The notes: generated by a model from the letters alone, not told the origin. 51,715 nt of DNA from Psychrobacter sp. (GCA_029267175.1 JARIDJ010000029.1:1-51715); one strand, 5' to 3'. Counted from the first letter of the stretch, positions 17,484 to 26,810 are shown. Made by a program: numbers and translations.

Positions 17484-18311
17484 TTATTCAACGATAACGG
17501 TTCTACCCGTATTTGGGTCGATAACGCGTCTTGGTGTGTCATTATCTGGAACTTGGATAATAGGGAAGGTTTGGTTCACCTCTGTTTGTTGTAAAATAGC
17601 TGGATCGACTTCTTGGCCTACAATAGCGGTGCGTCTTCCATCTTCGATAGCGATAGCAGTACCTGAATTAGTATTAACACGCTGGATTTGATCAGCAGGA
17701 GCAACGATGACTTCTTTTACACGATAAGTCGTTGGGCGAATAACGCGTTTGGTTTCAATAACTACAGGCTCTACACTACGCTCTTCAACGATAGCAACTT
17801 GAGCTTCTGGAGCTTTGGCTTCACTAACGACAGGGGTGGGGAAAGCACTACCAAAGTGGTTATCACATTGCTGCATAGTCACACGTAATGGATTACCACT
17901 GCGATCCATATATACGTTCACGGGCATATCCGCGGCAAAAGGCACATATTTGCCTACTAGCGCTCCTGATACGCCATAACGACCATTTGACTGGCCTACG
18001 CCTAAATCACAAGCACCGGCCTCATAGTCGCTAGTACGTAAGTTGTTACTATTGACCACACTTTGAGGAATCATCACTTCAGACAAGCGCATTTTTTTGA
18101 CGCTAACTTCGCCTGCACGCGGCATAGGTTTTTGATAAGTATAAGGGGTATAAAATTTGGCTGAACCGTCTTTTACGGCCATGACGCACTCATCATAGCT
18201 ATCATAACCGACGTTACCATTATTATCAGTGGTCATAGCGGCATTAGCGCTAGTACCAGCCATAGCTAGCCCTGATGTGACTATTGCTGCTGTCAATATC
18301 TTGAATTTCAT
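17484..18311 (-). CDS. secreted protein of unknown function, 275 aa
   Basis: An exported protein I do not recognise. The signal peptide MKFKILTAAIVTSGLAMAGTSANA ends in an AxA site. The mature N-terminal half has three Cys (DECVMAV, EAGACDLG, MQQCDNHFG) and is mixed alpha/beta. The C-terminal half is Val/Pro/Arg-rich and repetitive in style (VVIETKRVIRPTTYRVKEVIVAP, QTFPIIQVPDNDTPRRVIDPNTGRTVIVE), reminiscent of surface-exposed or wall-associated tails. A good RBS (GAGAGGAA) precedes the start. It is 218 bases upstream of the repeat protein gene on the same strand. Confidence 0.7.
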   Translation of the reverse strand: MKFKILTAAIVTSGLAMAGTSANAAMTTDNNGNVGYDSYDECVMAVKDGSAKFYTPYTYQKPMPRAGEVSVKKMRLSEVMIPQSVVNSNNLRTSDYEAGACDLGVGQSNGRYGVSGALVGKYVPFAADMPVNVYMDRSGNPLRVTMQQCDNHFGSAFPTPVVSEAKAPEAQVAIVEERSVEPVVIETKRVIRPTTYRVKEVIVAPADQIQRVNTNSGTAIAIEDGRRTAIVGQEVDPAILQQTEVNQTFPIIQVPDNDTPRRVIDPNTGRTVIVE

Positions 18312-18719
18312 AAGGTATTCCTCTCAATTGCTATAATTAAATTTAACATGATTATTCTCTACTGCTAGCTTTAGCTTTATTTCTATCTCTTAAATCTTAT
18401 CTCTTAAACAAGCTATGCATTGATTGTGACTAATTATTTGATTTATCTATTGCACAGCTTTGCTGTTTAATCGAGCTAGCGTGTAGACACAAATAATACT
18501 ACTGGACAAATTTAATCATCGCTGTGTCATTAAGCTAACAATGTGTAGTGTTATGTATGAAAAACCCAAAAACCTATGGAGTCATTCACTTAAGTGATAC
18601 GTTATTATTATTTGATAACATTACATAAAATCGTTATTCCTGACTGTTAATAAAAAACTAGCGCCAATCAAAAAGCTAACTTAAAAATATGCACTATTTA
18701 TAAGGCTATCACTTAAAAA
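18312..18719. other. gene-free AT-rich intergenic region
   Basis: About 400 AT-rich bases between two minus-strand genes. It contains a 12-bp perfect palindrome TCACTTAAGTGA at 18586-18597 and a short ACAGC/GCTGT hairpin near 18455. I see no reading frame with an RBS and no RNA family. Confidence 0.4.
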
Positions 18720-18723
18720 ATAA

Positions 18724-18752
18724 AAAACCGCACTCTAATAGAATGCGGTTAA
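18724..18752 (-). terminator. terminator of saccharopine-dehydrogenase-like gene
   Basis: AACCGCA (18726-18732) pairs with TGCGGTT (18744-18750); read on the minus strand the hairpin is followed by TTTTTTATTTTTT. It lies about 95 bases after the stop of the gene at 18847-20136. Confidence 0.75.
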
Positions 18753-18846
18753 TGATCATCTTTTTATAAGCATAGAGTTATAGAATTATGGTTGTAAGTT
18801 TATAAAAGCTAAACAACCAGCCGCTATATAACTAATAGTTTTACTA

Positions 18847-20136
18847 TTATTTGTCTGCTACAACCTCAAAGCTAAGACCGGCATGCTGCTCTAAACGGTT
18901 TATTAGCTTGTCACCCATCGCTGATGCTGGTGTCCAAAAACCGCCCCCAACCTCATCGTGGCTGATATCTTGGGCTAAGCATAATGCCGACTGTGCAAGC
19001 ATACGTGAGGTGCTGCCGTAGCCTGGATCTCTATCGCCCGTTACTTTGGTGTTAATAGTATCTTGGCCTTCAGCCTTACCAAAAAAGCGAATATCAAAAT
19101 AGCCGTTTTCTTGCTCAGACTTAGAAGGTCCAGAGCCAGATTTGGGTAAAACATGTTTGGTCAAAAGCTCGCGGCTAGGTTTGAACATCATAGTGGTAGC
19201 AAAACCCAACAGACCAGCGCTGAGTGCGTAGCTTGTCAGCTGACCCTTGATGCCATCTTTCATCCACATCGCTTCGTCGTACTTGAAGTCTTGACCATAG
19301 TCATAACCTAACAGCTGGTTACTGCGATGGACAATACGCGTATTAATACTAGCCATCACAAAAGGAGCTAACCAGCGGTTGTGCTTACTATCGTATTCAG
19401 GCTTACTGACGTTGTTTTGACGTACATTGGGCGCGTCGCTATCATCGTTAAGCAAATAAGGATTGGCGACTTGCTTGCGGCGAGATTGGTCTTGTCCAAC
19501 CTCTTCAAAAATGGTCGCCATTGAGGCAATAGTACCGCCCGACAAACCGCCTTTGGCTGCTTTTACGCGCATGTGAATCTCATTACAAACCTTATCGAAC
19601 TTCTTTTGCGCTTGTTGCTGAGTGAAGTACACGCCTAAATCGGAGGGAATAGAATCAAAGCCGCATGAGTTGACAATACGTGCGCCAGTCTCTTTGGCGG
19701 TCTGTTGGTATTTATCCAGCATATCTTTGATAAATATCGCTTCACCGGTCAAATCGACATAATCAGTGCCGTGATTGGCACAAGATTTGATCAACGGCTC
19801 GCCGTATTTAAGATAAGGGCCTACCGTTGAGATAACGACTTTAGCCTGCTTAGTCATCTCATCGAGACTGGCCTCATCGTTACTATTAGCGATGATAATG
19901 TCTACATTACCCGCAGCGGCTGCACCACTGATTTCAGACTGAAGCTTTTTTAATTTTTCCTCATCACGTCCAGCGATAGCCCACTTAACCTCATTAGGCT
20001 CTGCCAAAAATTCTGCCAAGTACTTAGCCGTAATTTGTCCTACAAAGCTAGTAGCACCATACAACACCACCGCGTAAGGGCGCTGCTGCTGGTCTTGAGC
20101 TGAGGTGGTCGTTTGGTTTTGTGCAGTGTTAGCCAT
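18847..20136 (-). CDS. saccharopine dehydrogenase-like (trans-acting enoyl reductase-type) oxidoreductase
   Basis: A 429-residue protein with an N-terminal Rossmann fold (VVLYGATSFVGQITAKYLAEF) and the middle region TVGPYLKYGEPLIKSCANHGTDYVDLTGE with GARIVNSCGFDSIPSDLG. This pattern is that of the COG3268 group, related to saccharopine dehydrogenase and to mycobacterial trans-acting enoyl reductases of lipid synthesis. It is not expected to act on lysine; substrate unknown. Start chosen at ATG 20136 (MANTAQ) because AAGGAAG is six bases upstream; an in-frame extension to 20193 lacks an RBS. Conserved in Moraxellaceae to my knowledge. Confidence 0.82.
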   Translation of the reverse strand: MANTAQNQTTTSAQDQQQRPYAVVLYGATSFVGQITAKYLAEFLAEPNEVKWAIAGRDEEKLKKLQSEISGAAAAGNVDIIIANSNDEASLDEMTKQAKVVISTVGPYLKYGEPLIKSCANHGTDYVDLTGEAIFIKDMLDKYQQTAKETGARIVNSCGFDSIPSDLGVYFTQQQAQKKFDKVCNEIHMRVKAAKGGLSGGTIASMATIFEEVGQDQSRRKQVANPYLLNDDSDAPNVRQNNVSKPEYDSKHNRWLAPFVMASINTRIVHRSNQLLGYDYGQDFKYDEAMWMKDGIKGQLTSYALSAGLLGFATTMMFKPSRELLTKHVLPKSGSGPSKSEQENGYFDIRFFGKAEGQDTINTKVTGDRDPGYGSTSRMLAQSALCLAQDISHDEVGGGFWTPASAMGDKLINRLEQHAGLSFEVVADK

Positions 20137-20551
20137 ATTTAACTTCCTTATTTTAGAGATGATAAAGTCAGAGTGAGTAGGTATAAGTACCATACATAGT
20201 ACACATAGTACTTTATGTCGTAGTGAAGAATTGTATTTAAAGAGTCAAACGCATTTAAGTCTATCTATAAAGCTACCTGCCCAGTCATTTATTATTAATC
20301 ATTGCCCTGAATCGTTGCTTATTATTAGCTTTATATAAGGTCCGTATAAAGGGGTAATCAGCTACATAATTAATGCTCTAGCTACACAGATTACACAATA
20401 TAGCCCAATGTTTACCAAAATGAACGTACTTAGTATTTAAAGTGCCTCGATATAGTTGCTAATCTAGCTTCATAAGCAAAGGCTATTAAATAACAGCAAA
20501 GCTTTCAAAAAGGTTAAAAATAATCTTTATAACTTAATAAGTGTTTTTATA
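20137..20551. other. gene-free AT-rich intergenic region
   Basis: About 415 bases between the divergent oxidoreductase and DUF1328 genes. Very AT-rich toward the right end. I see no gene or RNA in it; the dyad described separately begins at 20552. Confidence 0.4.
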
Positions 20552-20620
20552 AATTAAGATGATATTAATAAAATAGTTCTTTAACTCTATTAGGTAAAAT
20601 TTATTAGGATCATCTTAATT
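20552..20620. repeat. 20-bp near-perfect inverted repeat before DUF1328 gene
   Basis: AATTAAGATGATATTAATAA (20552-20571) matches the reverse complement of 20601-20620 at 18 of 20 positions. The 29-base centre has its own small dyad (AATAG/CTATT). It ends 21 bases before the start codon at 20641 and overlaps where the promoter or leader must be. Confidence 0.6.
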
Positions 20621-20640
20621 TTAATTTGAGGAGAATGATT

Positions 20641-20796
20641 ATGTTTCGTTGGGCTATTATTTTTGCAGTAATCGCGTTGATAGCAAGTTTATTAGGTTTT
20701 GGCGGGGTAGCAGGTCTATCTTCTAACCTAGCTTATATCTTCTTAATAGTCGCGGTTATTTTATTTATTGTGGCTTTTGTAGGCCGCAAGATGTAA
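20641..20796 (+). CDS. DUF1328 (YtjA-like) small membrane protein
   Basis: A 51-residue peptide: [20 protein letters not shown], then [22 protein letters not shown] and the ending VGRKM. Two hydrophobic helices around a Gly/Ser turn, starting MFRWA, is the signature of the DUF1328/YtjA family, common in stress-induced small membrane proteins of proteobacteria. GAGGAGA at about 20627 is a strong RBS. It is alone on its strand with its own terminator (20821-20850). Function unknown. Confidence 0.88.
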   Translation: MFRWAIIFAVIALIASLLGFGGVAGLSSNLAYIFLIVAVILFIVAFVGRKM

Positions 20797-20820
20797 TCAT
20801 TGATTGATTGTAAAGGTATA

Positions 20821-20850
20821 AAAAAACGTCCTCTTGTAGGACGTTTTTTT
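20821..20850. terminator. bidirectional terminator, DUF1328 / pterin dehydratase-like genes
   Basis: AAAAAACGTCCT and AGGACGTTTTTT around a 5-base loop, between two convergent genes. Confidence 0.9.
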
Positions 20851-20874
20851 AGGTATTAAATCAGCTTAAATAAA

Positions 20875-21168
20875 CTACAGTCTTTTAGGTTGAACAATAT
20901 GCTGCATACGCTTAGCTAAGCGAATATCTAGACTACTGATACCGTTTGTATCATCGGTAGTTAAGCGTACTTTTACAATATTGTAGATATTTTGCCATTC
21001 AGGATAATGTTCCATTGCCTCTGCATAAAACGCCGCTTGATTCATAAAGCTAATCGCTTCAATAAAATCATTAAACTCAAAAGTTTTTATGATACTTTGA
21101 CCATCAAGCTCCCAGCCTGGCAGCTCTTGCAGCTGCAAATCGACTTGTTTTTCAGATAAACTACTCAT
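20875..21168 (-). CDS. pterin-4a-carbinolamine dehydratase-like protein (atypical active site)
   Basis: A 97-residue protein of the PCD/DCoH family: [49 protein letters not shown] and [16 protein letters not shown] recycles the pterin cofactor of phenylalanine hydroxylase. The canonical motif has His-His-Pro and a later His in S/T-T-H; here these read His-Tyr-Pro and TTDD, so two of the three catalytic histidines are replaced. The fold is clear but dehydratase activity is doubtful. No phhA (phenylalanine hydroxylase) is nearby. RBS AAGGAT precedes the start. Confidence 0.82.
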   Translation of the reverse strand: MSSLSEKQVDLQLQELPGWELDGQSIIKTFEFNDFIEAISFMNQAAFYAEAMEHYPEWQNIYNIVKVRLTTDDTNGISSLDIRLAKRMQHIVQPKRL

Positions 21169-21300
21169 AGCAACATCCTTTATTATTATAGGGGTTACTA
21201 TAGCATTTTATACTATAGCGACCCTAGTGATAGAGACCATTAACGAGTAATAAATTATTAATAATAATCGTCAAGCCCAAGGCTATCAGCATTAGCGGTA

Positions 21301-21594
21301 CTAGACTAAATCTTGATACTCAGGATGTTTATTAATATAAGCATCCACAAATGAGCACTGTGGCACAACTTTTTTATGGTGATTGCGAGCATAGTCTAGC
21401 GCATGTTTTACTAATGCTGAGCCCACACCGCGCCCGCCTAAGGCTTGTGGCACGATAGTATGATCGTAGACCAAAGCCTCACCTCTATCTTGGTAGCTGA
21501 TATAGCCTGTTTGACCCTCGATCGTAGTCTCAAAGCGGTTGGCTTGCTCATTATGATGAATCTGTATGTCATTGTTAGTTTGTTGATTACTCAT
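21301..21594 (-). CDS. small GNAT-family N-acetyltransferase (YjdJ type)
   Basis: A 97-residue protein of the COG2388 type of minimal GNAT: NRFETTIEGQTGYISYQD, LVYDHTIVPQALGGRGVGSALVKHALDYAR (acetyl-CoA loop QALGGRGVG) and VVPQCSFVDAYINKHPEYQDLV. The conserved Cys in PQCSF and the ...HPEYxDL ending are typical. Substrate unknown. AAGGAG lies upstream of the ATG. It stands alone, 132 bases upstream of the pterin dehydratase-like gene. Confidence 0.88.
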   Translation of the reverse strand: MSNQQTNNDIQIHHNEQANRFETTIEGQTGYISYQDRGEALVYDHTIVPQALGGRGVGSALVKHALDYARNHHKKVVPQCSFVDAYINKHPEYQDLV

Positions 21595-21675
21595 AAAATA
21601 CTCCTTATTTATAAATTATAATCTGCTAATAATAATGTAGTGGTACTGGGCAGATAAATCAATTTAATAAAAGTA

Positions 21676-23097
21676 TCAAAGATGACGTAATTTGAAAGGC
21701 AAATAGTTAGTCACTAAGTTAGTAAATGACAAATAATGTAGCGCGACTCCAACGACGCTTTTGGTTGCTTTTAGACGTTTGTTAGCGTTTTGAGTCTCTA
21801 AGTAAGACAGGCGTTCAGCTTCGGTAGGCTGACTAAAATGTTGGATACGGCCAATCACTTGCTTGAGCTGATGACCAAAACGCCCAGTATTGTACGATAG
21901 GCCATATTTTTTGCAGATATCCTGAACTTGCGGGGCAATACGAGCGTAGTGATTGGCGGGCATATCTGGGAAAATATGATGCTCAATCTGATGCGATAAG
22001 TTACCGGTCAAGATATGAAACCATTTGCCGCCCTTAATATTACTAGAGCCTAGTATTTGGCGTACGTACCATTCGCCCTTATTTTCAGCCTGAATATTGG
22101 TATCTTCAAGCTGAGCATAGATATGGGCTTGATCGGTAAAATGGCCACAAAATATCACCGCCCAAGTCCATAAGTTACGAGTGATATTGGCAATAATATT
22201 GCCGCTCAAGGTACTTACAGCGCTACGCTTACCTAATAGCAGTCCAATCGTAACTGGTAGAACCACATAATCTTTGCCTACTTGCCGAGCTATTTTGGCA
22301 AATAACGCCTGCGACTTGGCTTGCATAATATCATCAAGCTGCGGCGAGTGAGCATACTCATCGGCGCTGATTTGAATATCATGAAAAGCCACAGCCCATT
22401 CAAATCCCAAAGCCAAAATAGCGGTCTTTAGTAAGTTATAACGATCCTCTGGCGACCACGGCTGCTCATCAGTGACTCGAATCAAATGATAGCCTACATC
22501 ATGATCGCGACCGACGATATTGGTAAAGGTGTGATGCAAAAAATTATGCGAGTGCTGCCACAATGGGGCAGGGCAAACGATATCCCAATCAAACTTTTTA
22601 CTATTTAGATGGGGATGCTGCATCCAGTCAAACTGACCGTGCATAACGTTATGACCGAGCTCCATATTATTAAGGATTTTACTAAAGCTCAACAATGAAG
22701 TGGCTAATAACCAAGTCGCAGTAGCCTTTTGCCAAGAAGACATGCGCCCTGCTACTACTAGCAAGCTACGGGCAACCAGCTCACTATAAACTACGGCACT
22801 ATAGACGCGCTGAATATAACGAGCATCGTCACTATTTAAAGAGTCCATGACTTGTTTGTAGAGCTCATTTAGTTCAGTAGCTAAAGCCTCAGTCTGCTCT
22901 TTAGGTAGGTAGCTGCCAGACAAAGTAGGGTAGATAGCTGTTTTAGTTAGAGGGTCAGTAAGTGGAGTTAAAGCATTGGCTGCGTCTGTGTTGTTAAGAT
23001 CACTGGATACGTGGCTAACATTGATGGTTTTAGCAACATCATGACTCACAGGAGAAATAGCAGATTTTGCAGTAAATACAGGCGGTAATAAGCGCAT
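21676..23097 (-). CDS. membrane fatty acid (acyl-CoA) desaturase, DesA3-like
   Basis: A 473-residue di-iron membrane desaturase with three histidine boxes: HNVMH, HNFLHH and, near the C-terminus, HQIEHH, plus hydrophobic segments between them. The HQIEHHIFPDMPANHY box places it in the COG3239 group. The gene directly upstream encodes a flavin/2Fe-2S reductase, the same pairing as mycobacterial DesA3 and its oxidoreductase, which make oleoyl chains from stearoyl-CoA. It likely adjusts membrane fluidity, useful for a cold-adapted organism. Position of the double bond is not shown by the sequence. RBS AAGGA five bases before the ATG. Confidence 0.9.
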   Translation of the reverse strand: MRLLPPVFTAKSAISPVSHDVAKTINVSHVSSDLNNTDAANALTPLTDPLTKTAIYPTLSGSYLPKEQTEALATELNELYKQVMDSLNSDDARYIQRVYSAVVYSELVARSLLVVAGRMSSWQKATATWLLATSLLSFSKILNNMELGHNVMHGQFDWMQHPHLNSKKFDWDIVCPAPLWQHSHNFLHHTFTNIVGRDHDVGYHLIRVTDEQPWSPEDRYNLLKTAILALGFEWAVAFHDIQISADEYAHSPQLDDIMQAKSQALFAKIARQVGKDYVVLPVTIGLLLGKRSAVSTLSGNIIANITRNLWTWAVIFCGHFTDQAHIYAQLEDTNIQAENKGEWYVRQILGSSNIKGGKWFHILTGNLSHQIEHHIFPDMPANHYARIAPQVQDICKKYGLSYNTGRFGHQLKQVIGRIQHFSQPTEAERLSYLETQNANKRLKATKSVVGVALHYLSFTNLVTNYLPFKLRHL

Positions 23098-23165
23098 AGT
23101 AGTCCTTAACCGAGGCTGTTAGTAGTTATATAAAGGGATAAGTGCAGTTTATTTGAGTACGTTGA

Positions 23166-23193
23166 CTATGGTCTATGGTCTATGGTCTATGGT
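23166..23193. repeat. heptanucleotide tandem repeat (CTATGGT)x4
   Basis: Four exact copies of CTATGGT in a row, in the 126-base gap between the reductase and desaturase genes. A 7-bp unit can slip without being in a coding region, so copy number could alter spacing or mRNA structure ahead of the desaturase. Confidence 0.95.
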
Positions 23194-23223
23194 CTTAGTG
23201 GTTGCCGTCGTTAAATAACGCTA

Positions 23224-24594
23224 TCAGACAGCTAGTACCACTTCACTCATAGCAACCGTATTACAAGTTTGAATGGATTCATAACCGTTGCTACTTAGTT
23301 TGCCCGTTTGAATATTCTTGACGATACCGCTTATCTTTTGGCAGCGACAAAGCTGACAAATACCTTGTCTACAGCCATAAGGTAGACGTATCCCAGCTTG
23401 CTCAGCAGCTATCAATAAGGGGCGATCACTAATAAACTGCTGTTGGCGTCCGCGCAGATAAATCATTTGCGGCGCTACGCTATCGTTTTGAACCGCATTT
23501 TCATTTTTATCAGCATCTTTATCAGCACTGTGATTAGCCATATCAATCTTAGTACTGGCTAAAGCGCTACCAAAATGCTCGATTATAAGGTTGTTCTTTA
23601 AGGAAGGCTGATTGCTCAAAGAACAGCACTTGGTTAAAAAGGACGATTTTGATGGAGACTCGTCAGCGGGTAACTGCTGATGACGTTTATCAATCTCATC
23701 TATAGCTTGATACAGCCCTGAGAGTAGTGACTCTGAACCACAGGCAAATATTATGGTTTCTGACAAAGGTAGGGCTAATGCTAGTAAGCTCTCCGCCGTC
23801 AAATAACGGCTCCCTGCTAGATAACTACTGGTATCATTAGTATTAACGATATGATAATTAAAGGTTGCGTAGCTAGCGGCTAGGTGCTGCCAATAAGCCA
23901 AAAAAGGCGTTTGCGTTTGGCTCGTTATTTTGTTTTGCGAGCCGCGATGATAATACAGTAAGCTGACTTGCCGATTTTGGCTCAACGCCTCGGTGATTAA
24001 ACCTAGCATTGGCGTAATACCGCTGCCTCCAGCTATAAACAATAAGGGTGAGCTTGAAGAGAGCGTATCTCTATCTGTCTTTTGAGCCCGATCTATCTGG
24101 CTTTGCTGTAGAGTAAAATCGCCCGCTGGCATGCTGCAAGCAAAGATGGCTCCAAGCGCTACTTGTTCCGTTAGATAATGGGAGACTAATCCCTGCGGCT
24201 TGATAGCGATAGTGATAGTAGCGCTTTTTTGGTTAGGGCTAGCAAGACGGCTCTGTGAGCAGCGTAACAAGGTATCATCAGTAATAGCCTGCTGCAACGC
24301 GTTAGGCTGTTTGGATAAGCCTATTAGTGAATAATAACGCTGATAATAAATACCTTTGATAGCAACGTTTAAACCAATATGCTGACCGCCTTGCCAACCG
24401 GTAGATGAGGCAAAAACCTGCCGACTAAAAGCTTGATTGGCCCCAAATTGTAGAGCAATCAGCTCATCGCTAAGCACATATCTAGCCTGCAAGCGTAGTC
24501 TTGGAGTAGTCAACGACCAAAAAGGCGATAACCGCGTGCTAATAAAGTTAATAAACGCGCTTTGAACAATCTCTGGGCGGTAGCCAGTAGTCAT
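23224..24594 (-). CDS. flavin/2Fe-2S reductase partner of the desaturase
   Basis: A 456-residue electron-transfer protein: an N-terminal FAD domain with YQRYYSLIG, an NAD(P)H domain with LLFIAGGSGITPMLGLI and FACGSESLL, and a C-terminal plant-type ferredoxin domain with PYGCRQGICQLC plus a later Cys in SIQTCNTVA (C-x4-C-x2-C...C). It should pass electrons from NAD(P)H to the di-iron centre of the desaturase encoded 126 bases downstream. A Ser/Asn/Asp-rich insertion of about 60 residues separates the NAD and ferredoxin domains and looks like a flexible linker. No clear RBS. Confidence 0.88.
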   Translation of the reverse strand: MTTGYRPEIVQSAFINFISTRLSPFWSLTTPRLRLQARYVLSDELIALQFGANQAFSRQVFASSTGWQGGQHIGLNVAIKGIYYQRYYSLIGLSKQPNALQQAITDDTLLRCSQSRLASPNQKSATITIAIKPQGLVSHYLTEQVALGAIFACSMPAGDFTLQQSQIDRAQKTDRDTLSSSSPLLFIAGGSGITPMLGLITEALSQNRQVSLLYYHRGSQNKITSQTQTPFLAYWQHLAASYATFNYHIVNTNDTSSYLAGSRYLTAESLLALALPLSETIIFACGSESLLSGLYQAIDEIDKRHQQLPADESPSKSSFLTKCCSLSNQPSLKNNLIIEHFGSALASTKIDMANHSADKDADKNENAVQNDSVAPQMIYLRGRQQQFISDRPLLIAAEQAGIRLPYGCRQGICQLCRCQKISGIVKNIQTGKLSSNGYESIQTCNTVAMSEVVLAV

Positions 24595-25027
24595 AGTTAG
24601 CCTTTTATCATCTAGTTTATCGCAGCGTTTTTTAGGATATTTATACCTTTATACTCTTTTATATTTTTATTATTAATCGAGCTTTATTAAGCTTATCTAA
24701 CATAATAACCTTTATTGATTAAATTTACAGAAAAATTAATAGGTTTTTGTTAGTTTGTGAGAGACAAAGCTTTCTAAAAAGTAAGATAGAGTTGTCAGTT
24801 GATTGATAGCAGCTAAAAGTCTTAATTATGCCTTTAGCTGCTTATATTCGCTTAGTGGCACAAAGCACCTACAAAATGGTCTCTCAGCTTGCAGGGTGTT
24901 GCCGACAATGCGATAATGGCTGATAACTGATATTCCTTATCCTAAGGCATGGTAAACGTTGTTTTTGTGAGATTTTTTACTCAAAGCGCGTTTATTTGCC
25001 TTTTTTATGCAGTGCATCGGAGTGTTA
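24595..25027. other. intergenic region before ettA with 10-bp dyad
   Basis: About 430 bases between divergent genes. AGCAGCTAAA (24808-24817) is perfectly inverted at 24833-24842 around a 15-base loop, with no T-run on either side, so it is more likely a leader hairpin or operator than a terminator. Nothing else I can support. Confidence 0.45.
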
Positions 25028-26689
25028 ATGGCTCAATATATTTACACGATGAACAACGTGTCAAAACTTGTTCCGCCTAAGCGCGAAATCTTAAAAAACA
25101 TTAATTTATCTTTTTTCCCGGGTGCCAAAATTGGCGTTTTGGGCATCAATGGTTCTGGTAAGTCAACCTTGCTACGTATTATGGCAGGCGTAGATACTGA
25201 GTTCAGCGGTGAAGCTCGCGCGCAAACGGGTACTAAGATTGGCTACTTGCCACAAGAGCCGCAATTAGATGATAGTAAAGATGTCCGTGGTAACGTCGAA
25301 GATGGTATGCGTGAGGCTTTAGATGCGCTTGCTCGTCTTGATCAGATTTATGCTGAATATGCTGAGCCTGATGCCGACTTTGATAAGCTTGCCGAAGAGC
25401 AAGGCAAGATGGAAGATATCATTCAATCTTGGGACGCGCACAATCTAAATAACCAACTGGAAAAAGCCGCTGATGCGCTACGTCTGCCGCCTTGGGACGC
25501 TGATGTGAGCAAACTATCGGGTGGTGAGAAGCGCCGCGTAGCCTTATGCCGATTGCTGCTATCACGCCCTGATATGTTACTCCTCGATGAGCCAACTAAC
25601 CATTTGGATGCTGAATCCGTCGCTTGGCTTGAGCAGTTTTTACAGAACTATAGCGGTACTATCGTTGCTATTACCCATGATCGTTATTTCTTGGACAACG
25701 TTGCCCAGTGGATTTTGGAGCTCGACCGTGGTCATGGCTATCCGTATGAAGGTAACTATACTGAATGGCTTGAGCAAAAGAACACGCGCTTAGAGCAGCA
25801 AAATAAGCAAGAAGAGTCCTTTGCTAAAGCACTGAAAAAAGAGCTTGAGTGGATACGTAAAAATCAAAAAGGTCAGCAAGCCAAGTCAAAATCTCGTGTC
25901 CAGCGTTTTGAAGAGCTGAACTCAACGGAGTTTCAAAAGCGTAATGAGACCTCAGAGATTTATATTCCGCCCGGTCCGCGTTTGGGTAATAAAGTCATCG
26001 AGGTGAACAACATCTCCAAATCCTTTGGTGATCGCTTGCTGTATAAAGACCTGAGCTTCAATGTGCCAGCGGGCGCTATCGTCGGTATTATTGGTCCAAA
26101 TGGCGCGGGTAAAACCACGCTATTTAATATGATTACTGAGCGCGATACCCCCGATACCGGTTCTGTCGACTTGGGCGAAAGTGTGAAAGTCGCTTATGTC
26201 GGTCAGGTGCGTGATAATCTTGATGATAATAAAACCGTTTGGGAAGAGGTCTCTGATGGTTTAGATATCATCACCGTAGGCGACTATACCACGCCTAGCC
26301 GTGCTTATATTGGCCGCTTTAACTTTAAGGGCTCAGACCAACAAAAGCATGTTGGTCAACTCTCCGGTGGTGAGCGTAACCGTTTGCAATTAGCCAAAAC
26401 CTTGAAGCAAGGCGCTAACGTACTATTACTCGATGAGCCCTCAAACGACTTGGATATCGAAACCTTGCGGGCGCTTGAGGACGCTATTCAAGTGTTCCCA
26501 GGTACGGTAATGGTAGTCTCGCATGATCGCTGGTTCTTGGACCGTATCGCCACCCATATCTTAGCGTTTGAAGAAGAAGGTCCGATTTGGTTCGATGGTA
26601 ACTATACTGAGTTTGAAGCTTATCGCAAAAAGACCATGGGTGATGACGCAGGGCCTAAGCGCATGAAGTATAAGAAGATTACTAGCTAA
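25028..26689 (+). CDS. ettA: energy-dependent translational throttle protein EttA (ABC-F ATPase)
   Basis: A 553-residue soluble protein with two ABC ATPase domains and no membrane segments. Walker A motifs are GINGSGKST and GPNGAGKTT; signatures are LSGGEKRR and LSGGERNR; Walker B regions end LLDEPTNHLD and LLDEPSNDLD. The linker contains the charged P-site tRNA interaction motif (EWIRKNQKGQQAKSKSRVQRFEEL). EttA binds the ribosomal E site and gates entry into elongation according to ATP/ADP ratio. Length is nearly that of E. coli EttA (555). Start at ATG 25028, five bases after GGAG, matching the family MAQYIYTM. Confidence 0.96.
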   Translation: MAQYIYTMNNVSKLVPPKREILKNINLSFFPGAKIGVLGINGSGKSTLLRIMAGVDTEFSGEARAQTGTKIGYLPQEPQLDDSKDVRGNVEDGMREALDALARLDQIYAEYAEPDADFDKLAEEQGKMEDIIQSWDAHNLNNQLEKAADALRLPPWDADVSKLSGGEKRRVALCRLLLSRPDMLLLDEPTNHLDAESVAWLEQFLQNYSGTIVAITHDRYFLDNVAQWILELDRGHGYPYEGNYTEWLEQKNTRLEQQNKQEESFAKALKKELEWIRKNQKGQQAKSKSRVQRFEELNSTEFQKRNETSEIYIPPGPRLGNKVIEVNNISKSFGDRLLYKDLSFNVPAGAIVGIIGPNGAGKTTLFNMITERDTPDTGSVDLGESVKVAYVGQVRDNLDDNKTVWEEVSDGLDIITVGDYTTPSRAYIGRFNFKGSDQQKHVGQLSGGERNRLQLAKTLKQGANVLLLDEPSNDLDIETLRALEDAIQVFPGTVMVVSHDRWFLDRIATHILAFEEEGPIWFDGNYTEFEAYRKKTMGDDAGPKRMKYKKITS

Positions 26690-26728
26690 ATTAACAGTAG
26701 CTTAATTGATCATCATTGTTTTATAGAC

Positions 26729-26760
26729 AAAAAGACCGCTAATACATTAGCGGTCTTTTT
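26729..26760. terminator. bidirectional terminator, ettA / plsB
   Basis: AAAAAGACCGCTAA and TTAGCGGTCTTTTT with a 4-base loop, between convergent ettA and plsB. Confidence 0.92.
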
Positions 26761-26810
26761 GTTGGGTGCTATTTTACTAATTTCAAAATCAGGCCTTTAG
26801 CTGTTTGGTT

